Origin: Penelope pileata
Lineage: Eukaryota > Chordata > Aves > Galliformes > Cracidae
Length of the DNA: 64,000 nt
Direction of reading: 5' to 3'
Assembly (NCBI GenBank): GCA_013396635.1
Contig: WBMW01000149.1
Location: 266,504 to 330,503, forward strand
Position numbers and translations under genes: made by a program. Shown here piece by piece: positions 40,401 through 51,600 of this stretch; within the stretch, counting starts at the first letter, position 1; every line of letters starts with the position of its first letter. The notes under the pieces were generated by a model that had not been told where the DNA came from, made no database searches, and was given only the letters and a program-made list of their open reading frames with translations.

Positions 40401-42499
40401 TCCATAGTACTTTGTGCATCGGCGCACAAGGCAGCTACTTTCAGAAATTTGATCCTTTTCTCTAGTTTGAAGATAATTCCTAATTAATCCTAGGTTATCC
40501 TTCCCTGTTCATGCTTTTAGTGACCATATAAATTTGAGGTAGAAATGAGGTATATTGTCAGGGAATAGTTAGGATATCCAAGGCAAGGAATAAGGATTGG
40601 GAATTTCTAAACAAAGGAAAAATATGGTTTCGGAGTGGGGGAAGTGGTGCTATCAGCTGCACAGGCAGGTGCTGCAGCTCTCAGGAGAGGGGATGACCGT
40701 AATGTGGAGCATGGATAGGGAGGGGGCTGCAGGAGATGATTTAAGGAGCAGTTGTGCTCCTAAAGCTCAAGGCATCCAAATATGTTATTTAAATAGGGAG
40801 CTCATTTTTATTTGTCTTCTTAATAGTTTTATTTGAAATTGGATTTCCACTTTCACCGTGGTCTGCCTTGGTAAAGGAAACATTTGTTGATGTACTCATA
40901 AGGGTCATGAGGTGCACAGGAATAACCTTGGTGAGTAGAAACTGCTACACTGGCTTAGATGAAAAGAAAAGAATCCCTGGGAGCACGTAAACATTATCAG
41001 AACATCATCCAGTCATAAACATGCTTTACTTGTAAGAAAAGCACCTACTTGATTCAGTTACGTTATTTATATATATATATGAATACACATAATCTACAGA
41101 ATTGTAGATTATTAAAGATGGAGAGAAAAGAGTAAAAGAAAGATGTTATTGCTCTTAAGCTTTCACAAGTTTTCTGTTGAGAACTACAAGTATTTAAAGA
41201 AAAGGAATTGTCATTTGGTAACTCCCTCTGAGAGTCTGGGACTAAACAATAAATGAGTCAAAATTCTCTGTGTTGCCCACACCCTGGCCAGGGCTGTTTG
41301 GCACATTCAAAATGTTTAGGCCAAAGTAAGAGGCTTCAATAGTGCAGAACTTGCAGTAAAGGCATCTGGGATTCACCTTTTCATATGTAAACTCAGCATT
41401 ACCCAACTTTTTGATGTGAGACAGGACCAAATGCCTGAAAAAGACCTTTCAGAAACAGAACATGTGGTTTCTACCCACAGGGCTTCATTCACCCAGGTTT
41501 GTGTTAAAAAGACACTATGAAGTCCTGCTAGTGAACAAGCCATTTCAGTAGTTATGTCTACACTGATAAAAGTATTCAACTCCCAGAGAGGCCCTCACAT
41601 CTCAGGTTTTAGCAGCTTTTATGCACTTTGCTCAGAAATAACCCCTCTGGAGTGAACTGGCCACATTTCTATGGTCTACGACTGAATCTAATTTTACTTT
41701 GTGCTTCATGTGTTGCACCTAAGACATATTAATTACTTTTTGGGTTTTAACGGTGCACAGTGTGCACAAGTGTTGAATTGTGTCACAATGATGTTACACA
41801 GAAAGCAAAATCACGGAGAGCTATTTTTAGAGTCCAAAATGAAGGAAGTGTGACACATGCTCCAGGATATAGCACGACAGCGTGCAGAGATGAGGACACA
41901 AAGACCATATCTAAGGACTGCAGAAGATAAAAAGAACTGAAGTTGTGCTATATAAATTAGTTTTTGAGAGCACAGTCAGAAAACTATTCTCAAACCCACC
42001 TTCATCTGAAAACTAATTGATTTGCTTCAAAAAGGAGCCTGGAAGTTAATTAATATGTCATATCAATGAGCCTCCCCAGGTTATGGACTAGGAAGCTAGG
42101 TCATTTAACTGTGGTTGAGATGGCACCTGCAGGACGCAGCCTGGAAGAAGCCACAGAAGGATGTTATGAATCTGTCCTTGAAAGCCACCAGTGGCACGTC
42201 CTCTGAGAATAGGAGTTCACCATATCAACACTTTCACTAAGTGCTCTGTCATTTGTTCATTTGTGCCATTTCCCATTTCTCAGCAGCAGAAATGTTTGCC
42301 AAGACTGTTGCATGTTGTTCCACAGACTCAGTTTGTGCTTGACCTTGCATCCTTTACCAAAATACAAGATGTACCAGCTTTGTTCCATTTTGTCCTTCAT
42401 TATGTTTATCAGCACATCAGAGAAAATACAGCTGATGAGGATCTTGAAAGATGATCTAATCTTTCCCCGAGTCTTAAGGCAAAATCTTTCATATCAAAT

Positions 42500-43010
42500 T
42501 TTCCCTTGTAGATAATTGCTTGACTTGGCCTGAAAAGAAAAATCAATAATCCAGATTCTATCACCTCTCTCAGTAATCTGTCCAGTGCTTAACTATACAG
42601 AGACTTAATGACATTTTCATAGAAAATACCTCTTGCCTTTCTTACTGTAATTCAGTGCCATGGAAGATAGGGAAGATACCGTATTATGTTGTTTTTGCAG
42701 CAGATTTTCATACTTTTTTTAAGTACTTGCGTGTCTTCCACTACACCAAACCCCAATCCATCTTTTCCCACAGTCCATGTCTTCTACAGTCCTTCAATTT
42801 TGCTTTCTTCCATAACTTCTTTCACCCACATTTTCTTGAAATAACTAAAATTAGACACAGCACTCCATTTGAGGACTTCACAGTGCTAACCAGAGCGAAC
42901 ACTGCTCCATGTGTTTCACATCAGACTCTTCTGTGTTTTTGTGAATTATTCTTTTTTCGCAGCAGTTTGATACTGTTGGCTTCTTTATTGGTTTATTGCT
43001 CCATCCAGGG
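42500..43010 (-). mobile_element. Old CR1 LINE fragment (- orientation)
   Basis: Read on the - strand this resembles a worn CR1 3' region. The + strand stretch near 42563-42620 (cacctctctcagtaatctgt, then ccagtgcttaactatacaga) parallels the CR1 antisense for the contracted TTCCAGTGC..CACCC block. The stretch near 42855-42910 (gcactccatttgaggacttc) parallels the antisense of CTGGAGTGC. Divergence is high and the ends are approximate. The long + frame at 42655-43020 is a chance frame across it. Confidence 0.6.
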
Positions 43011-45887
43011 TATCTCCTAAATGCTATTCTGCAGAAAAACTGTCCACAACGTCATTCCCAACCTCTACTTATTGATAGATTATTCCTAAACGAAGATAGT
43101 ATTCTGTGCTTCTGCATGAATGGCCTTTTATTTGTGTTTCAAGTCCATAACAATTTTGTACTAATTGCCAACAATTTTTATCCCCTTTGCCTTTCAACAA
43201 TAATCTTCCTTTACTGCAATTTGTTTTCTTTACTCTGTTGTCAATCCTCTATCTTTTAAAAATTAATAATTTTCATCATCTTACCATCACTTTCATCTAA
43301 ATTTTGTTCCTCAATCACATTCTGCTTCTCAGGATGAAACATAGATAAACCCATCTCGTGTTAATTTTCTGATATCTTGAAAATTCTGTTCCTGTAATAT
43401 TTCAAGAATTTGAGAGGCTTTTTATTTTTTTTTCCTCTTGTATGTGTTGCCCAACAGCTGTCTAGGCATGCAGTGGTCTCTTTAATCCTTTTCTTTAACT
43501 AAACGTTGTCTTCCTAGTTTTCCTGGTCTGATGGACCAAAACCAAAGCTTTGTCTTTCTTTTGATGTAGGGAAAGCCTCAGAATATATATTCCCTTTCTT
43601 TTCTCCCTTTCTTTCTGAAAAGTTGTGTATCTTGACATTTAGTCCTGTGAACTATCTCTATAGGTCTTTATCAGGCTAAGTGACCATTCTGATAAAATAT
43701 GAAGTTTTCCCATTTAAGGCATATAAGGTCTTCAGCAGAATGCAGAACAGCTACCTTCTGTGCTTCCTGTGATCTTGCTACAGACAGCACACAATTACTT
43801 AGAAGAAAAAAAAAAGTGTTTTCTTTTTCAGAAGACAAGGAACCACATTGATCTATTTGTTTTCCCAAAGGCTCAAAGAATTATAGTAATTACCTGAGAA
43901 ATCTGTAAATTCTTCACACTTATCAGCTAAATCTCTCCTAAAACAGGTGTACAAACTTCATAGGAGACAATAAAGATTTGTTTTCTTTTTTTGAGCAAAT
44001 ATGAACAACATAGAACTTATAAAACTATTTCAACATCAATAAATTCTTGCACGTGGGTCATGTTGAAATAAATTGTGATGAAATAGACATCTTTGATCTA
44101 ATTCTATTTAGCTAAAAGAATCCGGTATGTTCCCACTTCCCAGTTTCAGAAACACCACAAATAATCACGTTCGTTTGTCACAACATTATGACTTCTGGAC
44201 AACATAACTCAGTTTTCTCTGAAAGTTCAGACGTTGGAATCAATTTCTTACTTCTACTCTGCATGACTTTTTAATTCTCCAACACTCACCTCTACCCAGA
44301 CTTTCTATGTTCCTCTATCCGTTGCATCAAATCCCTGATAGATTTGCAGTTGCAAATGCTGTAGTGGTATACATATGACTTGGTCTGGGTCTAGAGAACT
44401 GCAGCATTTTAGTCAGCTGCTCCCTACAAAGAAACTAAAACACTTTTTAGCTTTTAGTTGTCAAATGTGATGAACATCCCCAAACTTTTGACTTAATACT
44501 TAGGAGCAGCTTGGTAGCAATGCACCTGCAGCGCTACCTCATACAGTTAGGCATTACAGAACTTTTCATGGCAATACAAAGAGCCTGAATTAATGAAAGT
44601 GCTTGACAAAGGGTGAAGTTTTCCTTTTCTCCAGTTAACTAGAGCTAACTAGCTTAACCTATGGTATGATTAAGCCTACCTTAGTCGATAGAGTTTACCC
44701 CACTTTCGTTGCTAAAGCTGATATTCTTAAACTCTGGTGTTTCTGTTTTGTGAAAAGGAAGGGAGGAAAAGAGTTTCCTCTAGAAGACACAGAAGTCCAT
44801 AACAGAGTCCTTTTCACTCCCATAGGTACTTGGGAGTGCAGGTTTGTACAGCCCAGTCTGGATCCATCAGAGTGCCAGGAGAAAATGCTCCCTTCTCCCT
44901 GCAGACATTAAGATTAGGCAGAATCTTAATATTCATCTTCACATACATATTGACAAAAGTTAACTACATAGGATATACTCATATGTTCCATGTTTGTAAC
45001 CCAAACAGCCAACATAAATAACTTATTACCCAGTGAATTCAGTGAAGAAGTCTGGATGACAAGCCATTCCTTATATACACATCAAAATATGTGTCTGTTT
45101 CAGAGTGAGTTTGCAAGTACTGTGACTTGTTTTGATGAAACAGAAGATAGGATTTTCCCTCCAAATCATATATTTTACTGTACTGGTCTCCAAAATGTTA
45201 CCAGGGCACTATTGCAAACTGCCATTTATTTATTTCTTCTCTTACTTCTGTTCCTTTCTCTATAGATGGGAGTGTCTTCTCTTTAACACGTACATGTTTT
45301 AGTCCAGAACTTCTGCTTCTGCAAAAATATCAGATTATGTTGACTTATTTTTTGACTGAATTATAGAGTAGTTAGTTGCAGTTTAACTTCAATAAGGTGG
45401 GAGTCTGTGTTTCTCAGTAGGCTGGATCATGAATCTTTTTTTTCAGAGACTACTTATTTGGTTGGCTGCTTTATTTATTTATTTTATTGGTCTGTGGTTG
45501 TTTTGTTGTTGTTGTGTCTTTTTTTGTTTTGCTGGCTTTTTTTTGGAGGGAGGAGGAGATGGGAGGGGAGAGAAGATTATTATTATTAGCCTGTACAGAG
45601 TTTAACATCGGTCCCAAAGAAAGAACTGTAAGGGGGAGAGAGTTGAGGAGCAAAGAGGAAACAACTTTCTTTTCAACACCCTGTGAATCTCTTCACTGCA
45701 CTACGAGATGTTTGCCCTCAACATCTTCCACACCCTTGCTGGATTTTCTAAGCTGGGCAGGTCTGAGGCTTTTTCTTACTATTTGTGCGGCGTGTAGAGG
45801 AATGGATCTGAATGGTAATCCACTTCAATCATCACTTCAGTGCTACTGCACGTTCATGATTGTCAATGAGGTTTTGAAAAGTAAACC
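43011..45887. other. Intergenic sequence, no gene recognised
   Basis: No gene or clear transposon is recognised. A T/G-rich tract at 45480-45560 runs into a purine-rich block and an ATT repeat near 45578-45592. Confidence 0.6.
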
Positions 45888-46424
45888 CCACTCTGCACTG
45901 GTATGGGATTTGGCTTCACCTTGAGTACTGTGTGCAGGTTTGGGTGCCACAATATAGGAAGGACATAAACCTAATAGGGCCTATCCAGAGCAGGGCTACG
46001 AAGATGGTGAAAGGTCTGGAGGGCAAGACGTGAGGAGTGGCTGAGATCCCTTGGTTTCTTCAGCCCAGAGAAGGGCTGAGGAGAGGCCTCATGGTGGCCT
46101 ACAGCTTCCTCATGAGGGTAGCAGAGGGGCAGGCACTGATCTCTGCTCTTTGGTGACAGCGACAGGACCCGAGGGAACAGCATGGAGCTGTGTCAGAGGA
46201 GAGTCAGATTGGGTATTGAGAAAAGGTTCTTCACCAGAGGATGGTTGGGCAATGGAAAAGGATCCCCAGGGCAGTGGACACAGCTCCAAGCTGCCAGAGT
46301 TCAAGAAGCATTTAGACAACACTCTCAGAAATATGGTTTGAATTTTGGTGGTCCTGTGTGGAGCCAGGAGCTGGACTCCATGACACTTGTGCATCCCTTC
46401 CAACTCTTACACTTCTATGAAAAT
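45888..46424 (+). mobile_element. CR1 LINE, 3' fragment (+ orientation)
   Basis: This is a 3' CR1 piece of a different subfamily from the one at 23.4 kb. Landmarks are accttgagtactgtgtgcag near 45917, gggctacgaagatggtgaaa near 45993, gacaggacccgagggaacag near 46161, ttcaagaagcatttagacaa near 46300 and cccttccaactcttacactt near 46395, followed by a degraded ttctatg end. It is 5' truncated and its short frames are not genes. Confidence 0.88.
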
Positions 46425-47639
46425 GCCTGTGTTTCAAAGGCACAAAGATTTGCTGGATGCCATTGCTTCTAAGTAAGATGTGTAGCAGCTCTGAAAATTG
46501 GCTCAAGAGAGTTTTGAGGTTCATTCTGCCTCTATTATGCTATCTATGTGCTCTGTCAGCCCCACAGCTACCATAAAACCCGTATGATGCACTTGCTTTC
46601 TAACTGGGATGTCCCTAAAACTTCTCAATTATTTTAAACGTGATGGTAGGTTTCTTCTGAAACTAACAGCTAATCACCCATTTTTACAAAAGCCTACATG
46701 TAAGTTGTTCTTGCTCCTTCTCAGATAAGAAAGGAAAAATACCTGATGTCTTTGAAGAAAACACTGCATGCAGCTGTGAACGTTGGGGCTGGGTCAGCAC
46801 AGTATTTCAGTTTGCCACTCTCCTTTCAGTTAACTTTGTAAATGCAGATTCTCCTTGGCTGCAGAAACTGTAAGCTTTCTGGAACAGAAAATGCAGCTGC
46901 TGATGTGTGTTGTGCAGGCTTAACTCTGAGTCTGGAACATAAGCCCTGGGTGATGCTGATGAAATAAGAAAGTACTAAAAAAAGTAACAGGCCTGACATG
47001 CAGAGGTTTGGAATCTAAGCAAGCATAGATGGTCCCTGTGGGCAGGAGGCAACAAAGGCTAATAAGGCCTTCGCTTCTGAGTTTCTTTCAGGGCACCATG
47101 AACAATAAATAAAATAAAATCTGAATCCCATGGGGAAAGCTGGAGGGGGAATCTTATATTAGGTTTAGCCCTGAACACGTTACTCAAGAACAACTTCATC
47201 TGTCCAAGAGCCTATCTTAACTGACCAAGACTCAGCTTTGGGACAGTGATATTTTAGTGGATGGGAAAACAACTAGAGTTTATTTTTCATAAACATTAAA
47301 GGCATTACTGGAAGTAAATGGTACAGATTTCTGTAATTGTGGGGAAAGGAGCTGAAAAATCCCTTTTAGGGCTAAGCAAAAAATCCAGTTTGTGTACCTC
47401 TTTTCTTCAAGAGGGGAAAAAAAAACGTCAACACCATTTGAGTTAGCCCAAAGCAAGAAACAGCCTTACTTTTGCTAAAATGAAACCCCACACAAATTCT
47501 CGGAAGGGGCAAGAATTACATGAGCAAAATGCAATGCTTTTGTCCATTAGTTCCTGCAAAAATAGTAACAACTTAAGCTAGCTTTGATCTTGAAGTTGTT
47601 TAGAAGTGGTAAACGGAAACACTTATAATGGTTTTAGTT
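46425..47639. other. Upstream flank of the ABC transporter gene
   Basis: Non-coding sequence of ordinary composition between the CR1 fragment and the GC-rich promoter block. It probably contains distal promoter elements, but I can assign none with confidence. Confidence 0.5.
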
Positions 47640-47870
47640 TAAATTCCTGGAACCTGAGCGGCGGGAGGTGGAAGGGCGGGCTGCGTACATGGCTGGGTGC
47701 GGGTGGCCCCGCCCGGGAGGCAGCTGGAAGCAGCCGGCGCGGCTGGGCCCAGCCGGGCTGACAGCCGGGGCACCGCAGGGCACAGGCAGCCACGGGTAAG
47801 GGTCTGAACGGGACTGATCACTGTGGTCACCCAAACGAACGGGCACAGCACGGGGTGTAAAGGTAAGATA
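47640..47870 (+). promoter_or_regulatory. ABCB5: CpG-rich promoter / 5' non-coding exon of ABCB5
   Basis: This block is sharply richer in G, C and CpG than the AT-rich surroundings. It has Sp1-type GC boxes, GGGCGGG near 47674-47680 and CCCCGCCC near 47707-47714, and no obvious TATA box. Two good splice donors follow, GT at 47796-47797 (cacgg|gtaagg) and at 47863-47864 (aag|gtaaga), either of which could end a non-coding first exon. It lies about 0.8 kb upstream of the ATG exon and on the same strand. The transcription start is inferred, not seen. Confidence 0.65.
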
Positions 47871-48603
47871 AAAAATAACAGAAGGAAAGGCACAGCCAGA
47901 TCCTTTGGTCCAGGATGCTTAAAATATGTATATATAATGTCAGATTGGTTATGTGTTTTGTTATCATTTTAGCCTACATCAAATTCATGTATGTTTCTGC
48001 TTGTGTGTATTAAGTTGCATCAAGAAGAAAAGCCTGGGACGATTGGCACATCAGTTTCTTACTGCCTAAATCTTCCTTAGCTGCTGCATGGCAAAATACA
48101 TAAGCATATCTTTAGTATTTGCTGTGACAATCGTGCTAAGTTTAACTCAAGCTAATGAAGGGAATCATCTATTCTATAATGGATCATCCACCCTAATCTG
48201 AATGTGAGTGGTCTAGGGATTTGCCATAAGATACCACTAAGACAGGCTACTGAGATAGGTGCCATTGTTCTTGTTTGTGCTGTCTATAGTATTTCCTCAA
48301 GGTAATATTTTATTGTGCTTTTACGTGTTTCTTTGACATTATATTTTAGTCACCTCATTTTCCTACTTAGATAAAATGACTCATGGAAAAATGCAAATGT
48401 AATGTGAACTCTCTAAATATCTACTGTTTCTAAAGATTTTGTTGTAGGGTTTTTGGTGGCTGTTTTTGTGGGTTGTTTTAGTTGTTGTTGTGGGGTTTTT
48501 TGGTTTTTTGTTTTTCTTTTCTTTGGGGGGGAGTGGGAGATGTATTTTTGTTTGTTTTTCCCCACATATATTTTGTTTAATGAGACTTTTATCTTTACCT
48601 CAG
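47871..48603 (+). other. ABCB5: Probable ABCB5 first intron
   Basis: This is non-coding sequence between the GC-rich block and the ATG exon. It ends in a G/T-rich tract (about 48440-48560) and an acceptor AG at 48602-48603. Confidence 0.6.
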
Positions 48604-48619
48604 AAGCAAACAACAAAGG

Positions 48620-48674
48620 ATGACAATGAATGATCAACATATAAATTCAACAGAAAAGGACCTCTCTGATGCTG
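48620..48674 (+). CDS. ABCB5: ABCB5 coding exon 1 (start codon)
   Basis: The acceptor AG is at 48602-48603, with 16 bases of 5' UTR before ATG at 48620. A second in-frame ATG is at 48626; both have A at -3. The exon encodes MTMNDQHINSTEKDLSDA and ends in phase 1 at donor GT 48675-48676. Confidence 0.82.
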
Positions 48675-51600
48675 GTAAGCCATAGGCATGAAAATGATGT
48701 GTACATTTATGGAGTATATTCCATAACTCCATTTTGGAAGGTGCATCATACATCTTCCCTTGCTGCCATAGAGATAGCAGATTAGCATTGTCTGAATCCG
48801 TGTATTCTGTAGCAATTTGCTGGGCATATCTGATTTTTCTCTTTAGTGATTTCAGTCCCCTAATTTTCTCATGAGTTTTCAGTAAATTAAAGCCACCACC
48901 TAGAAAACATTCATGCATGAGTCATTCCACCAAGTTTAACAGAATACATTCACCTGGGTAAGACTATTTAGGTGGGTTCTCGTCTGAGCAGGAAAATGCT
49001 CCTTAGATAGGCTTACTGAGGTAGAAGCCTTTATCTGTTTATCTGAATCAGTCTTTGTACACTGACTGATGAGAGTACATGAAAAACAGCGTACAGAATA
49101 TTCTACTCACTCAGTAGTTAAGGTTAGTCTAGATGGGAAATGATTGGTGTACTGAGCCCTTTCTCATCAGTTGCTTTATCCATTTATTACATCTCATCCT
49201 ATACTTTCAGAATTTTGAGCTTTCTGAGATAGGATTCCTCTTGTGTGGATTTCTGAAGTCCTTAGCACAGAGGAGGGGGGCACATGGCAACTACTGCAGT
49301 ACAAAGAAATAATAATGATGGTTATTACAGGCAAACACACAATTCCTCAGTGAACTCACGTGTTCGATGTTACCTACATTAATTACAATCTTCACTGAAA
49401 GCAATCCCACTTATTTCATTAGGACTTCTCTTTCCCGCAGTCAGTTTTGTAGGTATTTGCAGAATCATTGCTCAATTGATTTAGTCTTCAATTGCTTTTC
49501 TGCATAAATGTATTTTATACTGTTTTCATCTCAGAAATCTAACTGGAAGCTTCTTCAGGAGGGGAAGAGATGAACTGAAAGAGAAAGGAATCTTAAAAAA
49601 AGACTGGGCTGTTTCAAGAATATGAGGAAAAACTAGTCTTTAAGCTTGAAATGCAAAAGAATCATCAGGGAAAGTTGCAAGAAACTGGCAGAAACGTGGA
49701 ACAAAAAACGTGTTAACAAAAACTTCTTATTCCGCAGGATCTGCAAGCATGGGATATGACAATCCTTCTTTCCAGCGTGAGGAAAATCTTGAACAAAGTG
49801 ACCAGTTAAAGACCAAGAAAAAAAAGTAGGCATTCTTTGAATGTAACGTATTCACCACAATGTATTGGGTGTGGGGGTGTATTTTTAATATGGCTTTGCT
49901 AGAAAAATCTTATATTAATTGTATTTTGTATCTTCTAGGAAAAAAAATAAGACAGAGAAAAAGGTGGTTGGTGTCTTTGAACTGGTTAGTGTCCAGACTG
50001 ATGGCTTACTTTCTTAATTTGTCGTCGTGATTTCTTTGCTTATTAATTGTAATTAATAAACCAAAAAAAAACAAACAAACAAACCAAAAAAAAACCAACC
50101 CTGAGACCTATCAAATGTTACAGCTGATGTTGTTACATCAGGTTTGCCCCCTTAGGATATTGGTAGCACTTACAGCACTAACATTGAATTGGTTTTGGAG
50201 AATGAGTTTTATCTGTATTGAGGCTGATTTGGGCTATGCATACTGTGCAGGCCCTTGCCTTTCCTCTGTTAAAGCATTTATAAAGGATTTAATCTTTATA
50301 AAGGATTTATCCTGTGTTTGATGTCTGAAGGATTGGCTGTCTGAGAGAACCAGGGCTATGTTTTTGCTTCCATTTTTCTACACAACAGCTATTCCCAAGT
50401 TACTCTACAGGTGGATTTGCTTATTTTGGAGTAAAAAAACTTCTATTGTTCTGTGGTCTATTCCATGTCTGTTTACACTTTGGAAGTGTGTTAGCACAGT
50501 CAAGAACAAAATATTCTCATGTGAATCACATCCAGGAACAGCTATTGCTTTTTATTTATTTTTTTATTTTTTTAAAGAAAAATTCAAAGATGGGCCAGCC
50601 TTAAGATACGATTGCCATTGAAGACCTTTACTGGTAGATAACAGGCCAGGTGCTGGTCAATAACTCTCTTATTTAAATTTTAAAGGCATTATCTTGGTAA
50701 ATATATAACTTGCAGAAAGGCAAAATGCAATATATTATGCAAAGAAGATCATCACTTATAAACATGTAGAACATACATTTTTTTTTCCTTCCTGATGAGT
50801 TGGAATAACCATGAGTCCAGCCAACATTCCCTCAGGAACCTTATTGAATATGTATGGGACCTATTACAAAATTAATCTCATGCTCTGATTTTGCCTTTAG
50901 TTGTAGCATTGTTGCTTTTTAAAATACATAGGCAGAAATGTGCTCTGTAAATCTGCTGTTCTGTATCTAGTGCTTGAATTGCTGGGAATAACTTTATTCT
51001 TTTTCTTTAATGTTCACATAGTTCCGCTATGCTGATTGCGTGGATGTACTTCTGATGGTAGTTGGTTTGATCGCAGCTGCTGCTAATGGTACTGGCTTAC
51101 CACTTATGATCATTGTCTTTGGAGACATGACAAACGCCTTTGTTCTAAGTGGTGTGAATACAAGTGTGTCTGAAGGTAACGTTAGAATTATACTTCCCTA
51201 CATACCAGATATATTTCACTGCTGGAGCTAAAATTGTCCGGACTATGCACTGGTACATGTCAGAACAAGCATATGATGACTGGGATTCATCTTACTGCTG
51301 ATTATCTGGCCGTATTAAGTTTTAATGGCTTGAACAGGACAAAAGCAGTGTATTGGTTATGCTCCTTATGAATGAATTTCAACTCGGGTGGGACAGTAAG
51401 GATGACGAACCACATTTTGTACCATCATTTGTCAGGTGCTTACTATTAGAAGCTCAGAAAAAAGTAAATGTGTGTCTGTCACGTCTCACCCTAATTGCAA
51501 AACACAAAACACTTTGAAACTGATAACCGTGTATTCTCATGATTTATTTTTTATGTATGACAGTTTCATAAGTCCTTTTTTTCCCCACAGATACTTCAGT

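Larger units (their letters stand above)
23828..42499. other. Long intergenic interval, no gene recognised
   Basis: About 18.7 kb with no convincing protein-coding gene, RNA gene or full-length transposon. It holds AT-rich and simple tracts (24865-24935, 29608-29667, 31441-31465, 41063-41081), a short triplicated motif at 30523-30574, a GC-richer patch just after the CR1 at about 23900-24290, an exon-like open segment at 32306-32443, and an ambiguous base at 38579. Confidence 0.55.

Noticed and set aside
42655..43020. 121-codon frame rich in Phe and Ser
   Set aside because: It crosses an old antisense CR1 fragment, and the composition reflects T/C-rich DNA.
45487..45924. 145-codon frame on the + strand
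   Set aside because: It begins in a T/G-rich low-complexity tract and ends in the CR1 fragment. It has no recognisable domain and no splice or promoter context.
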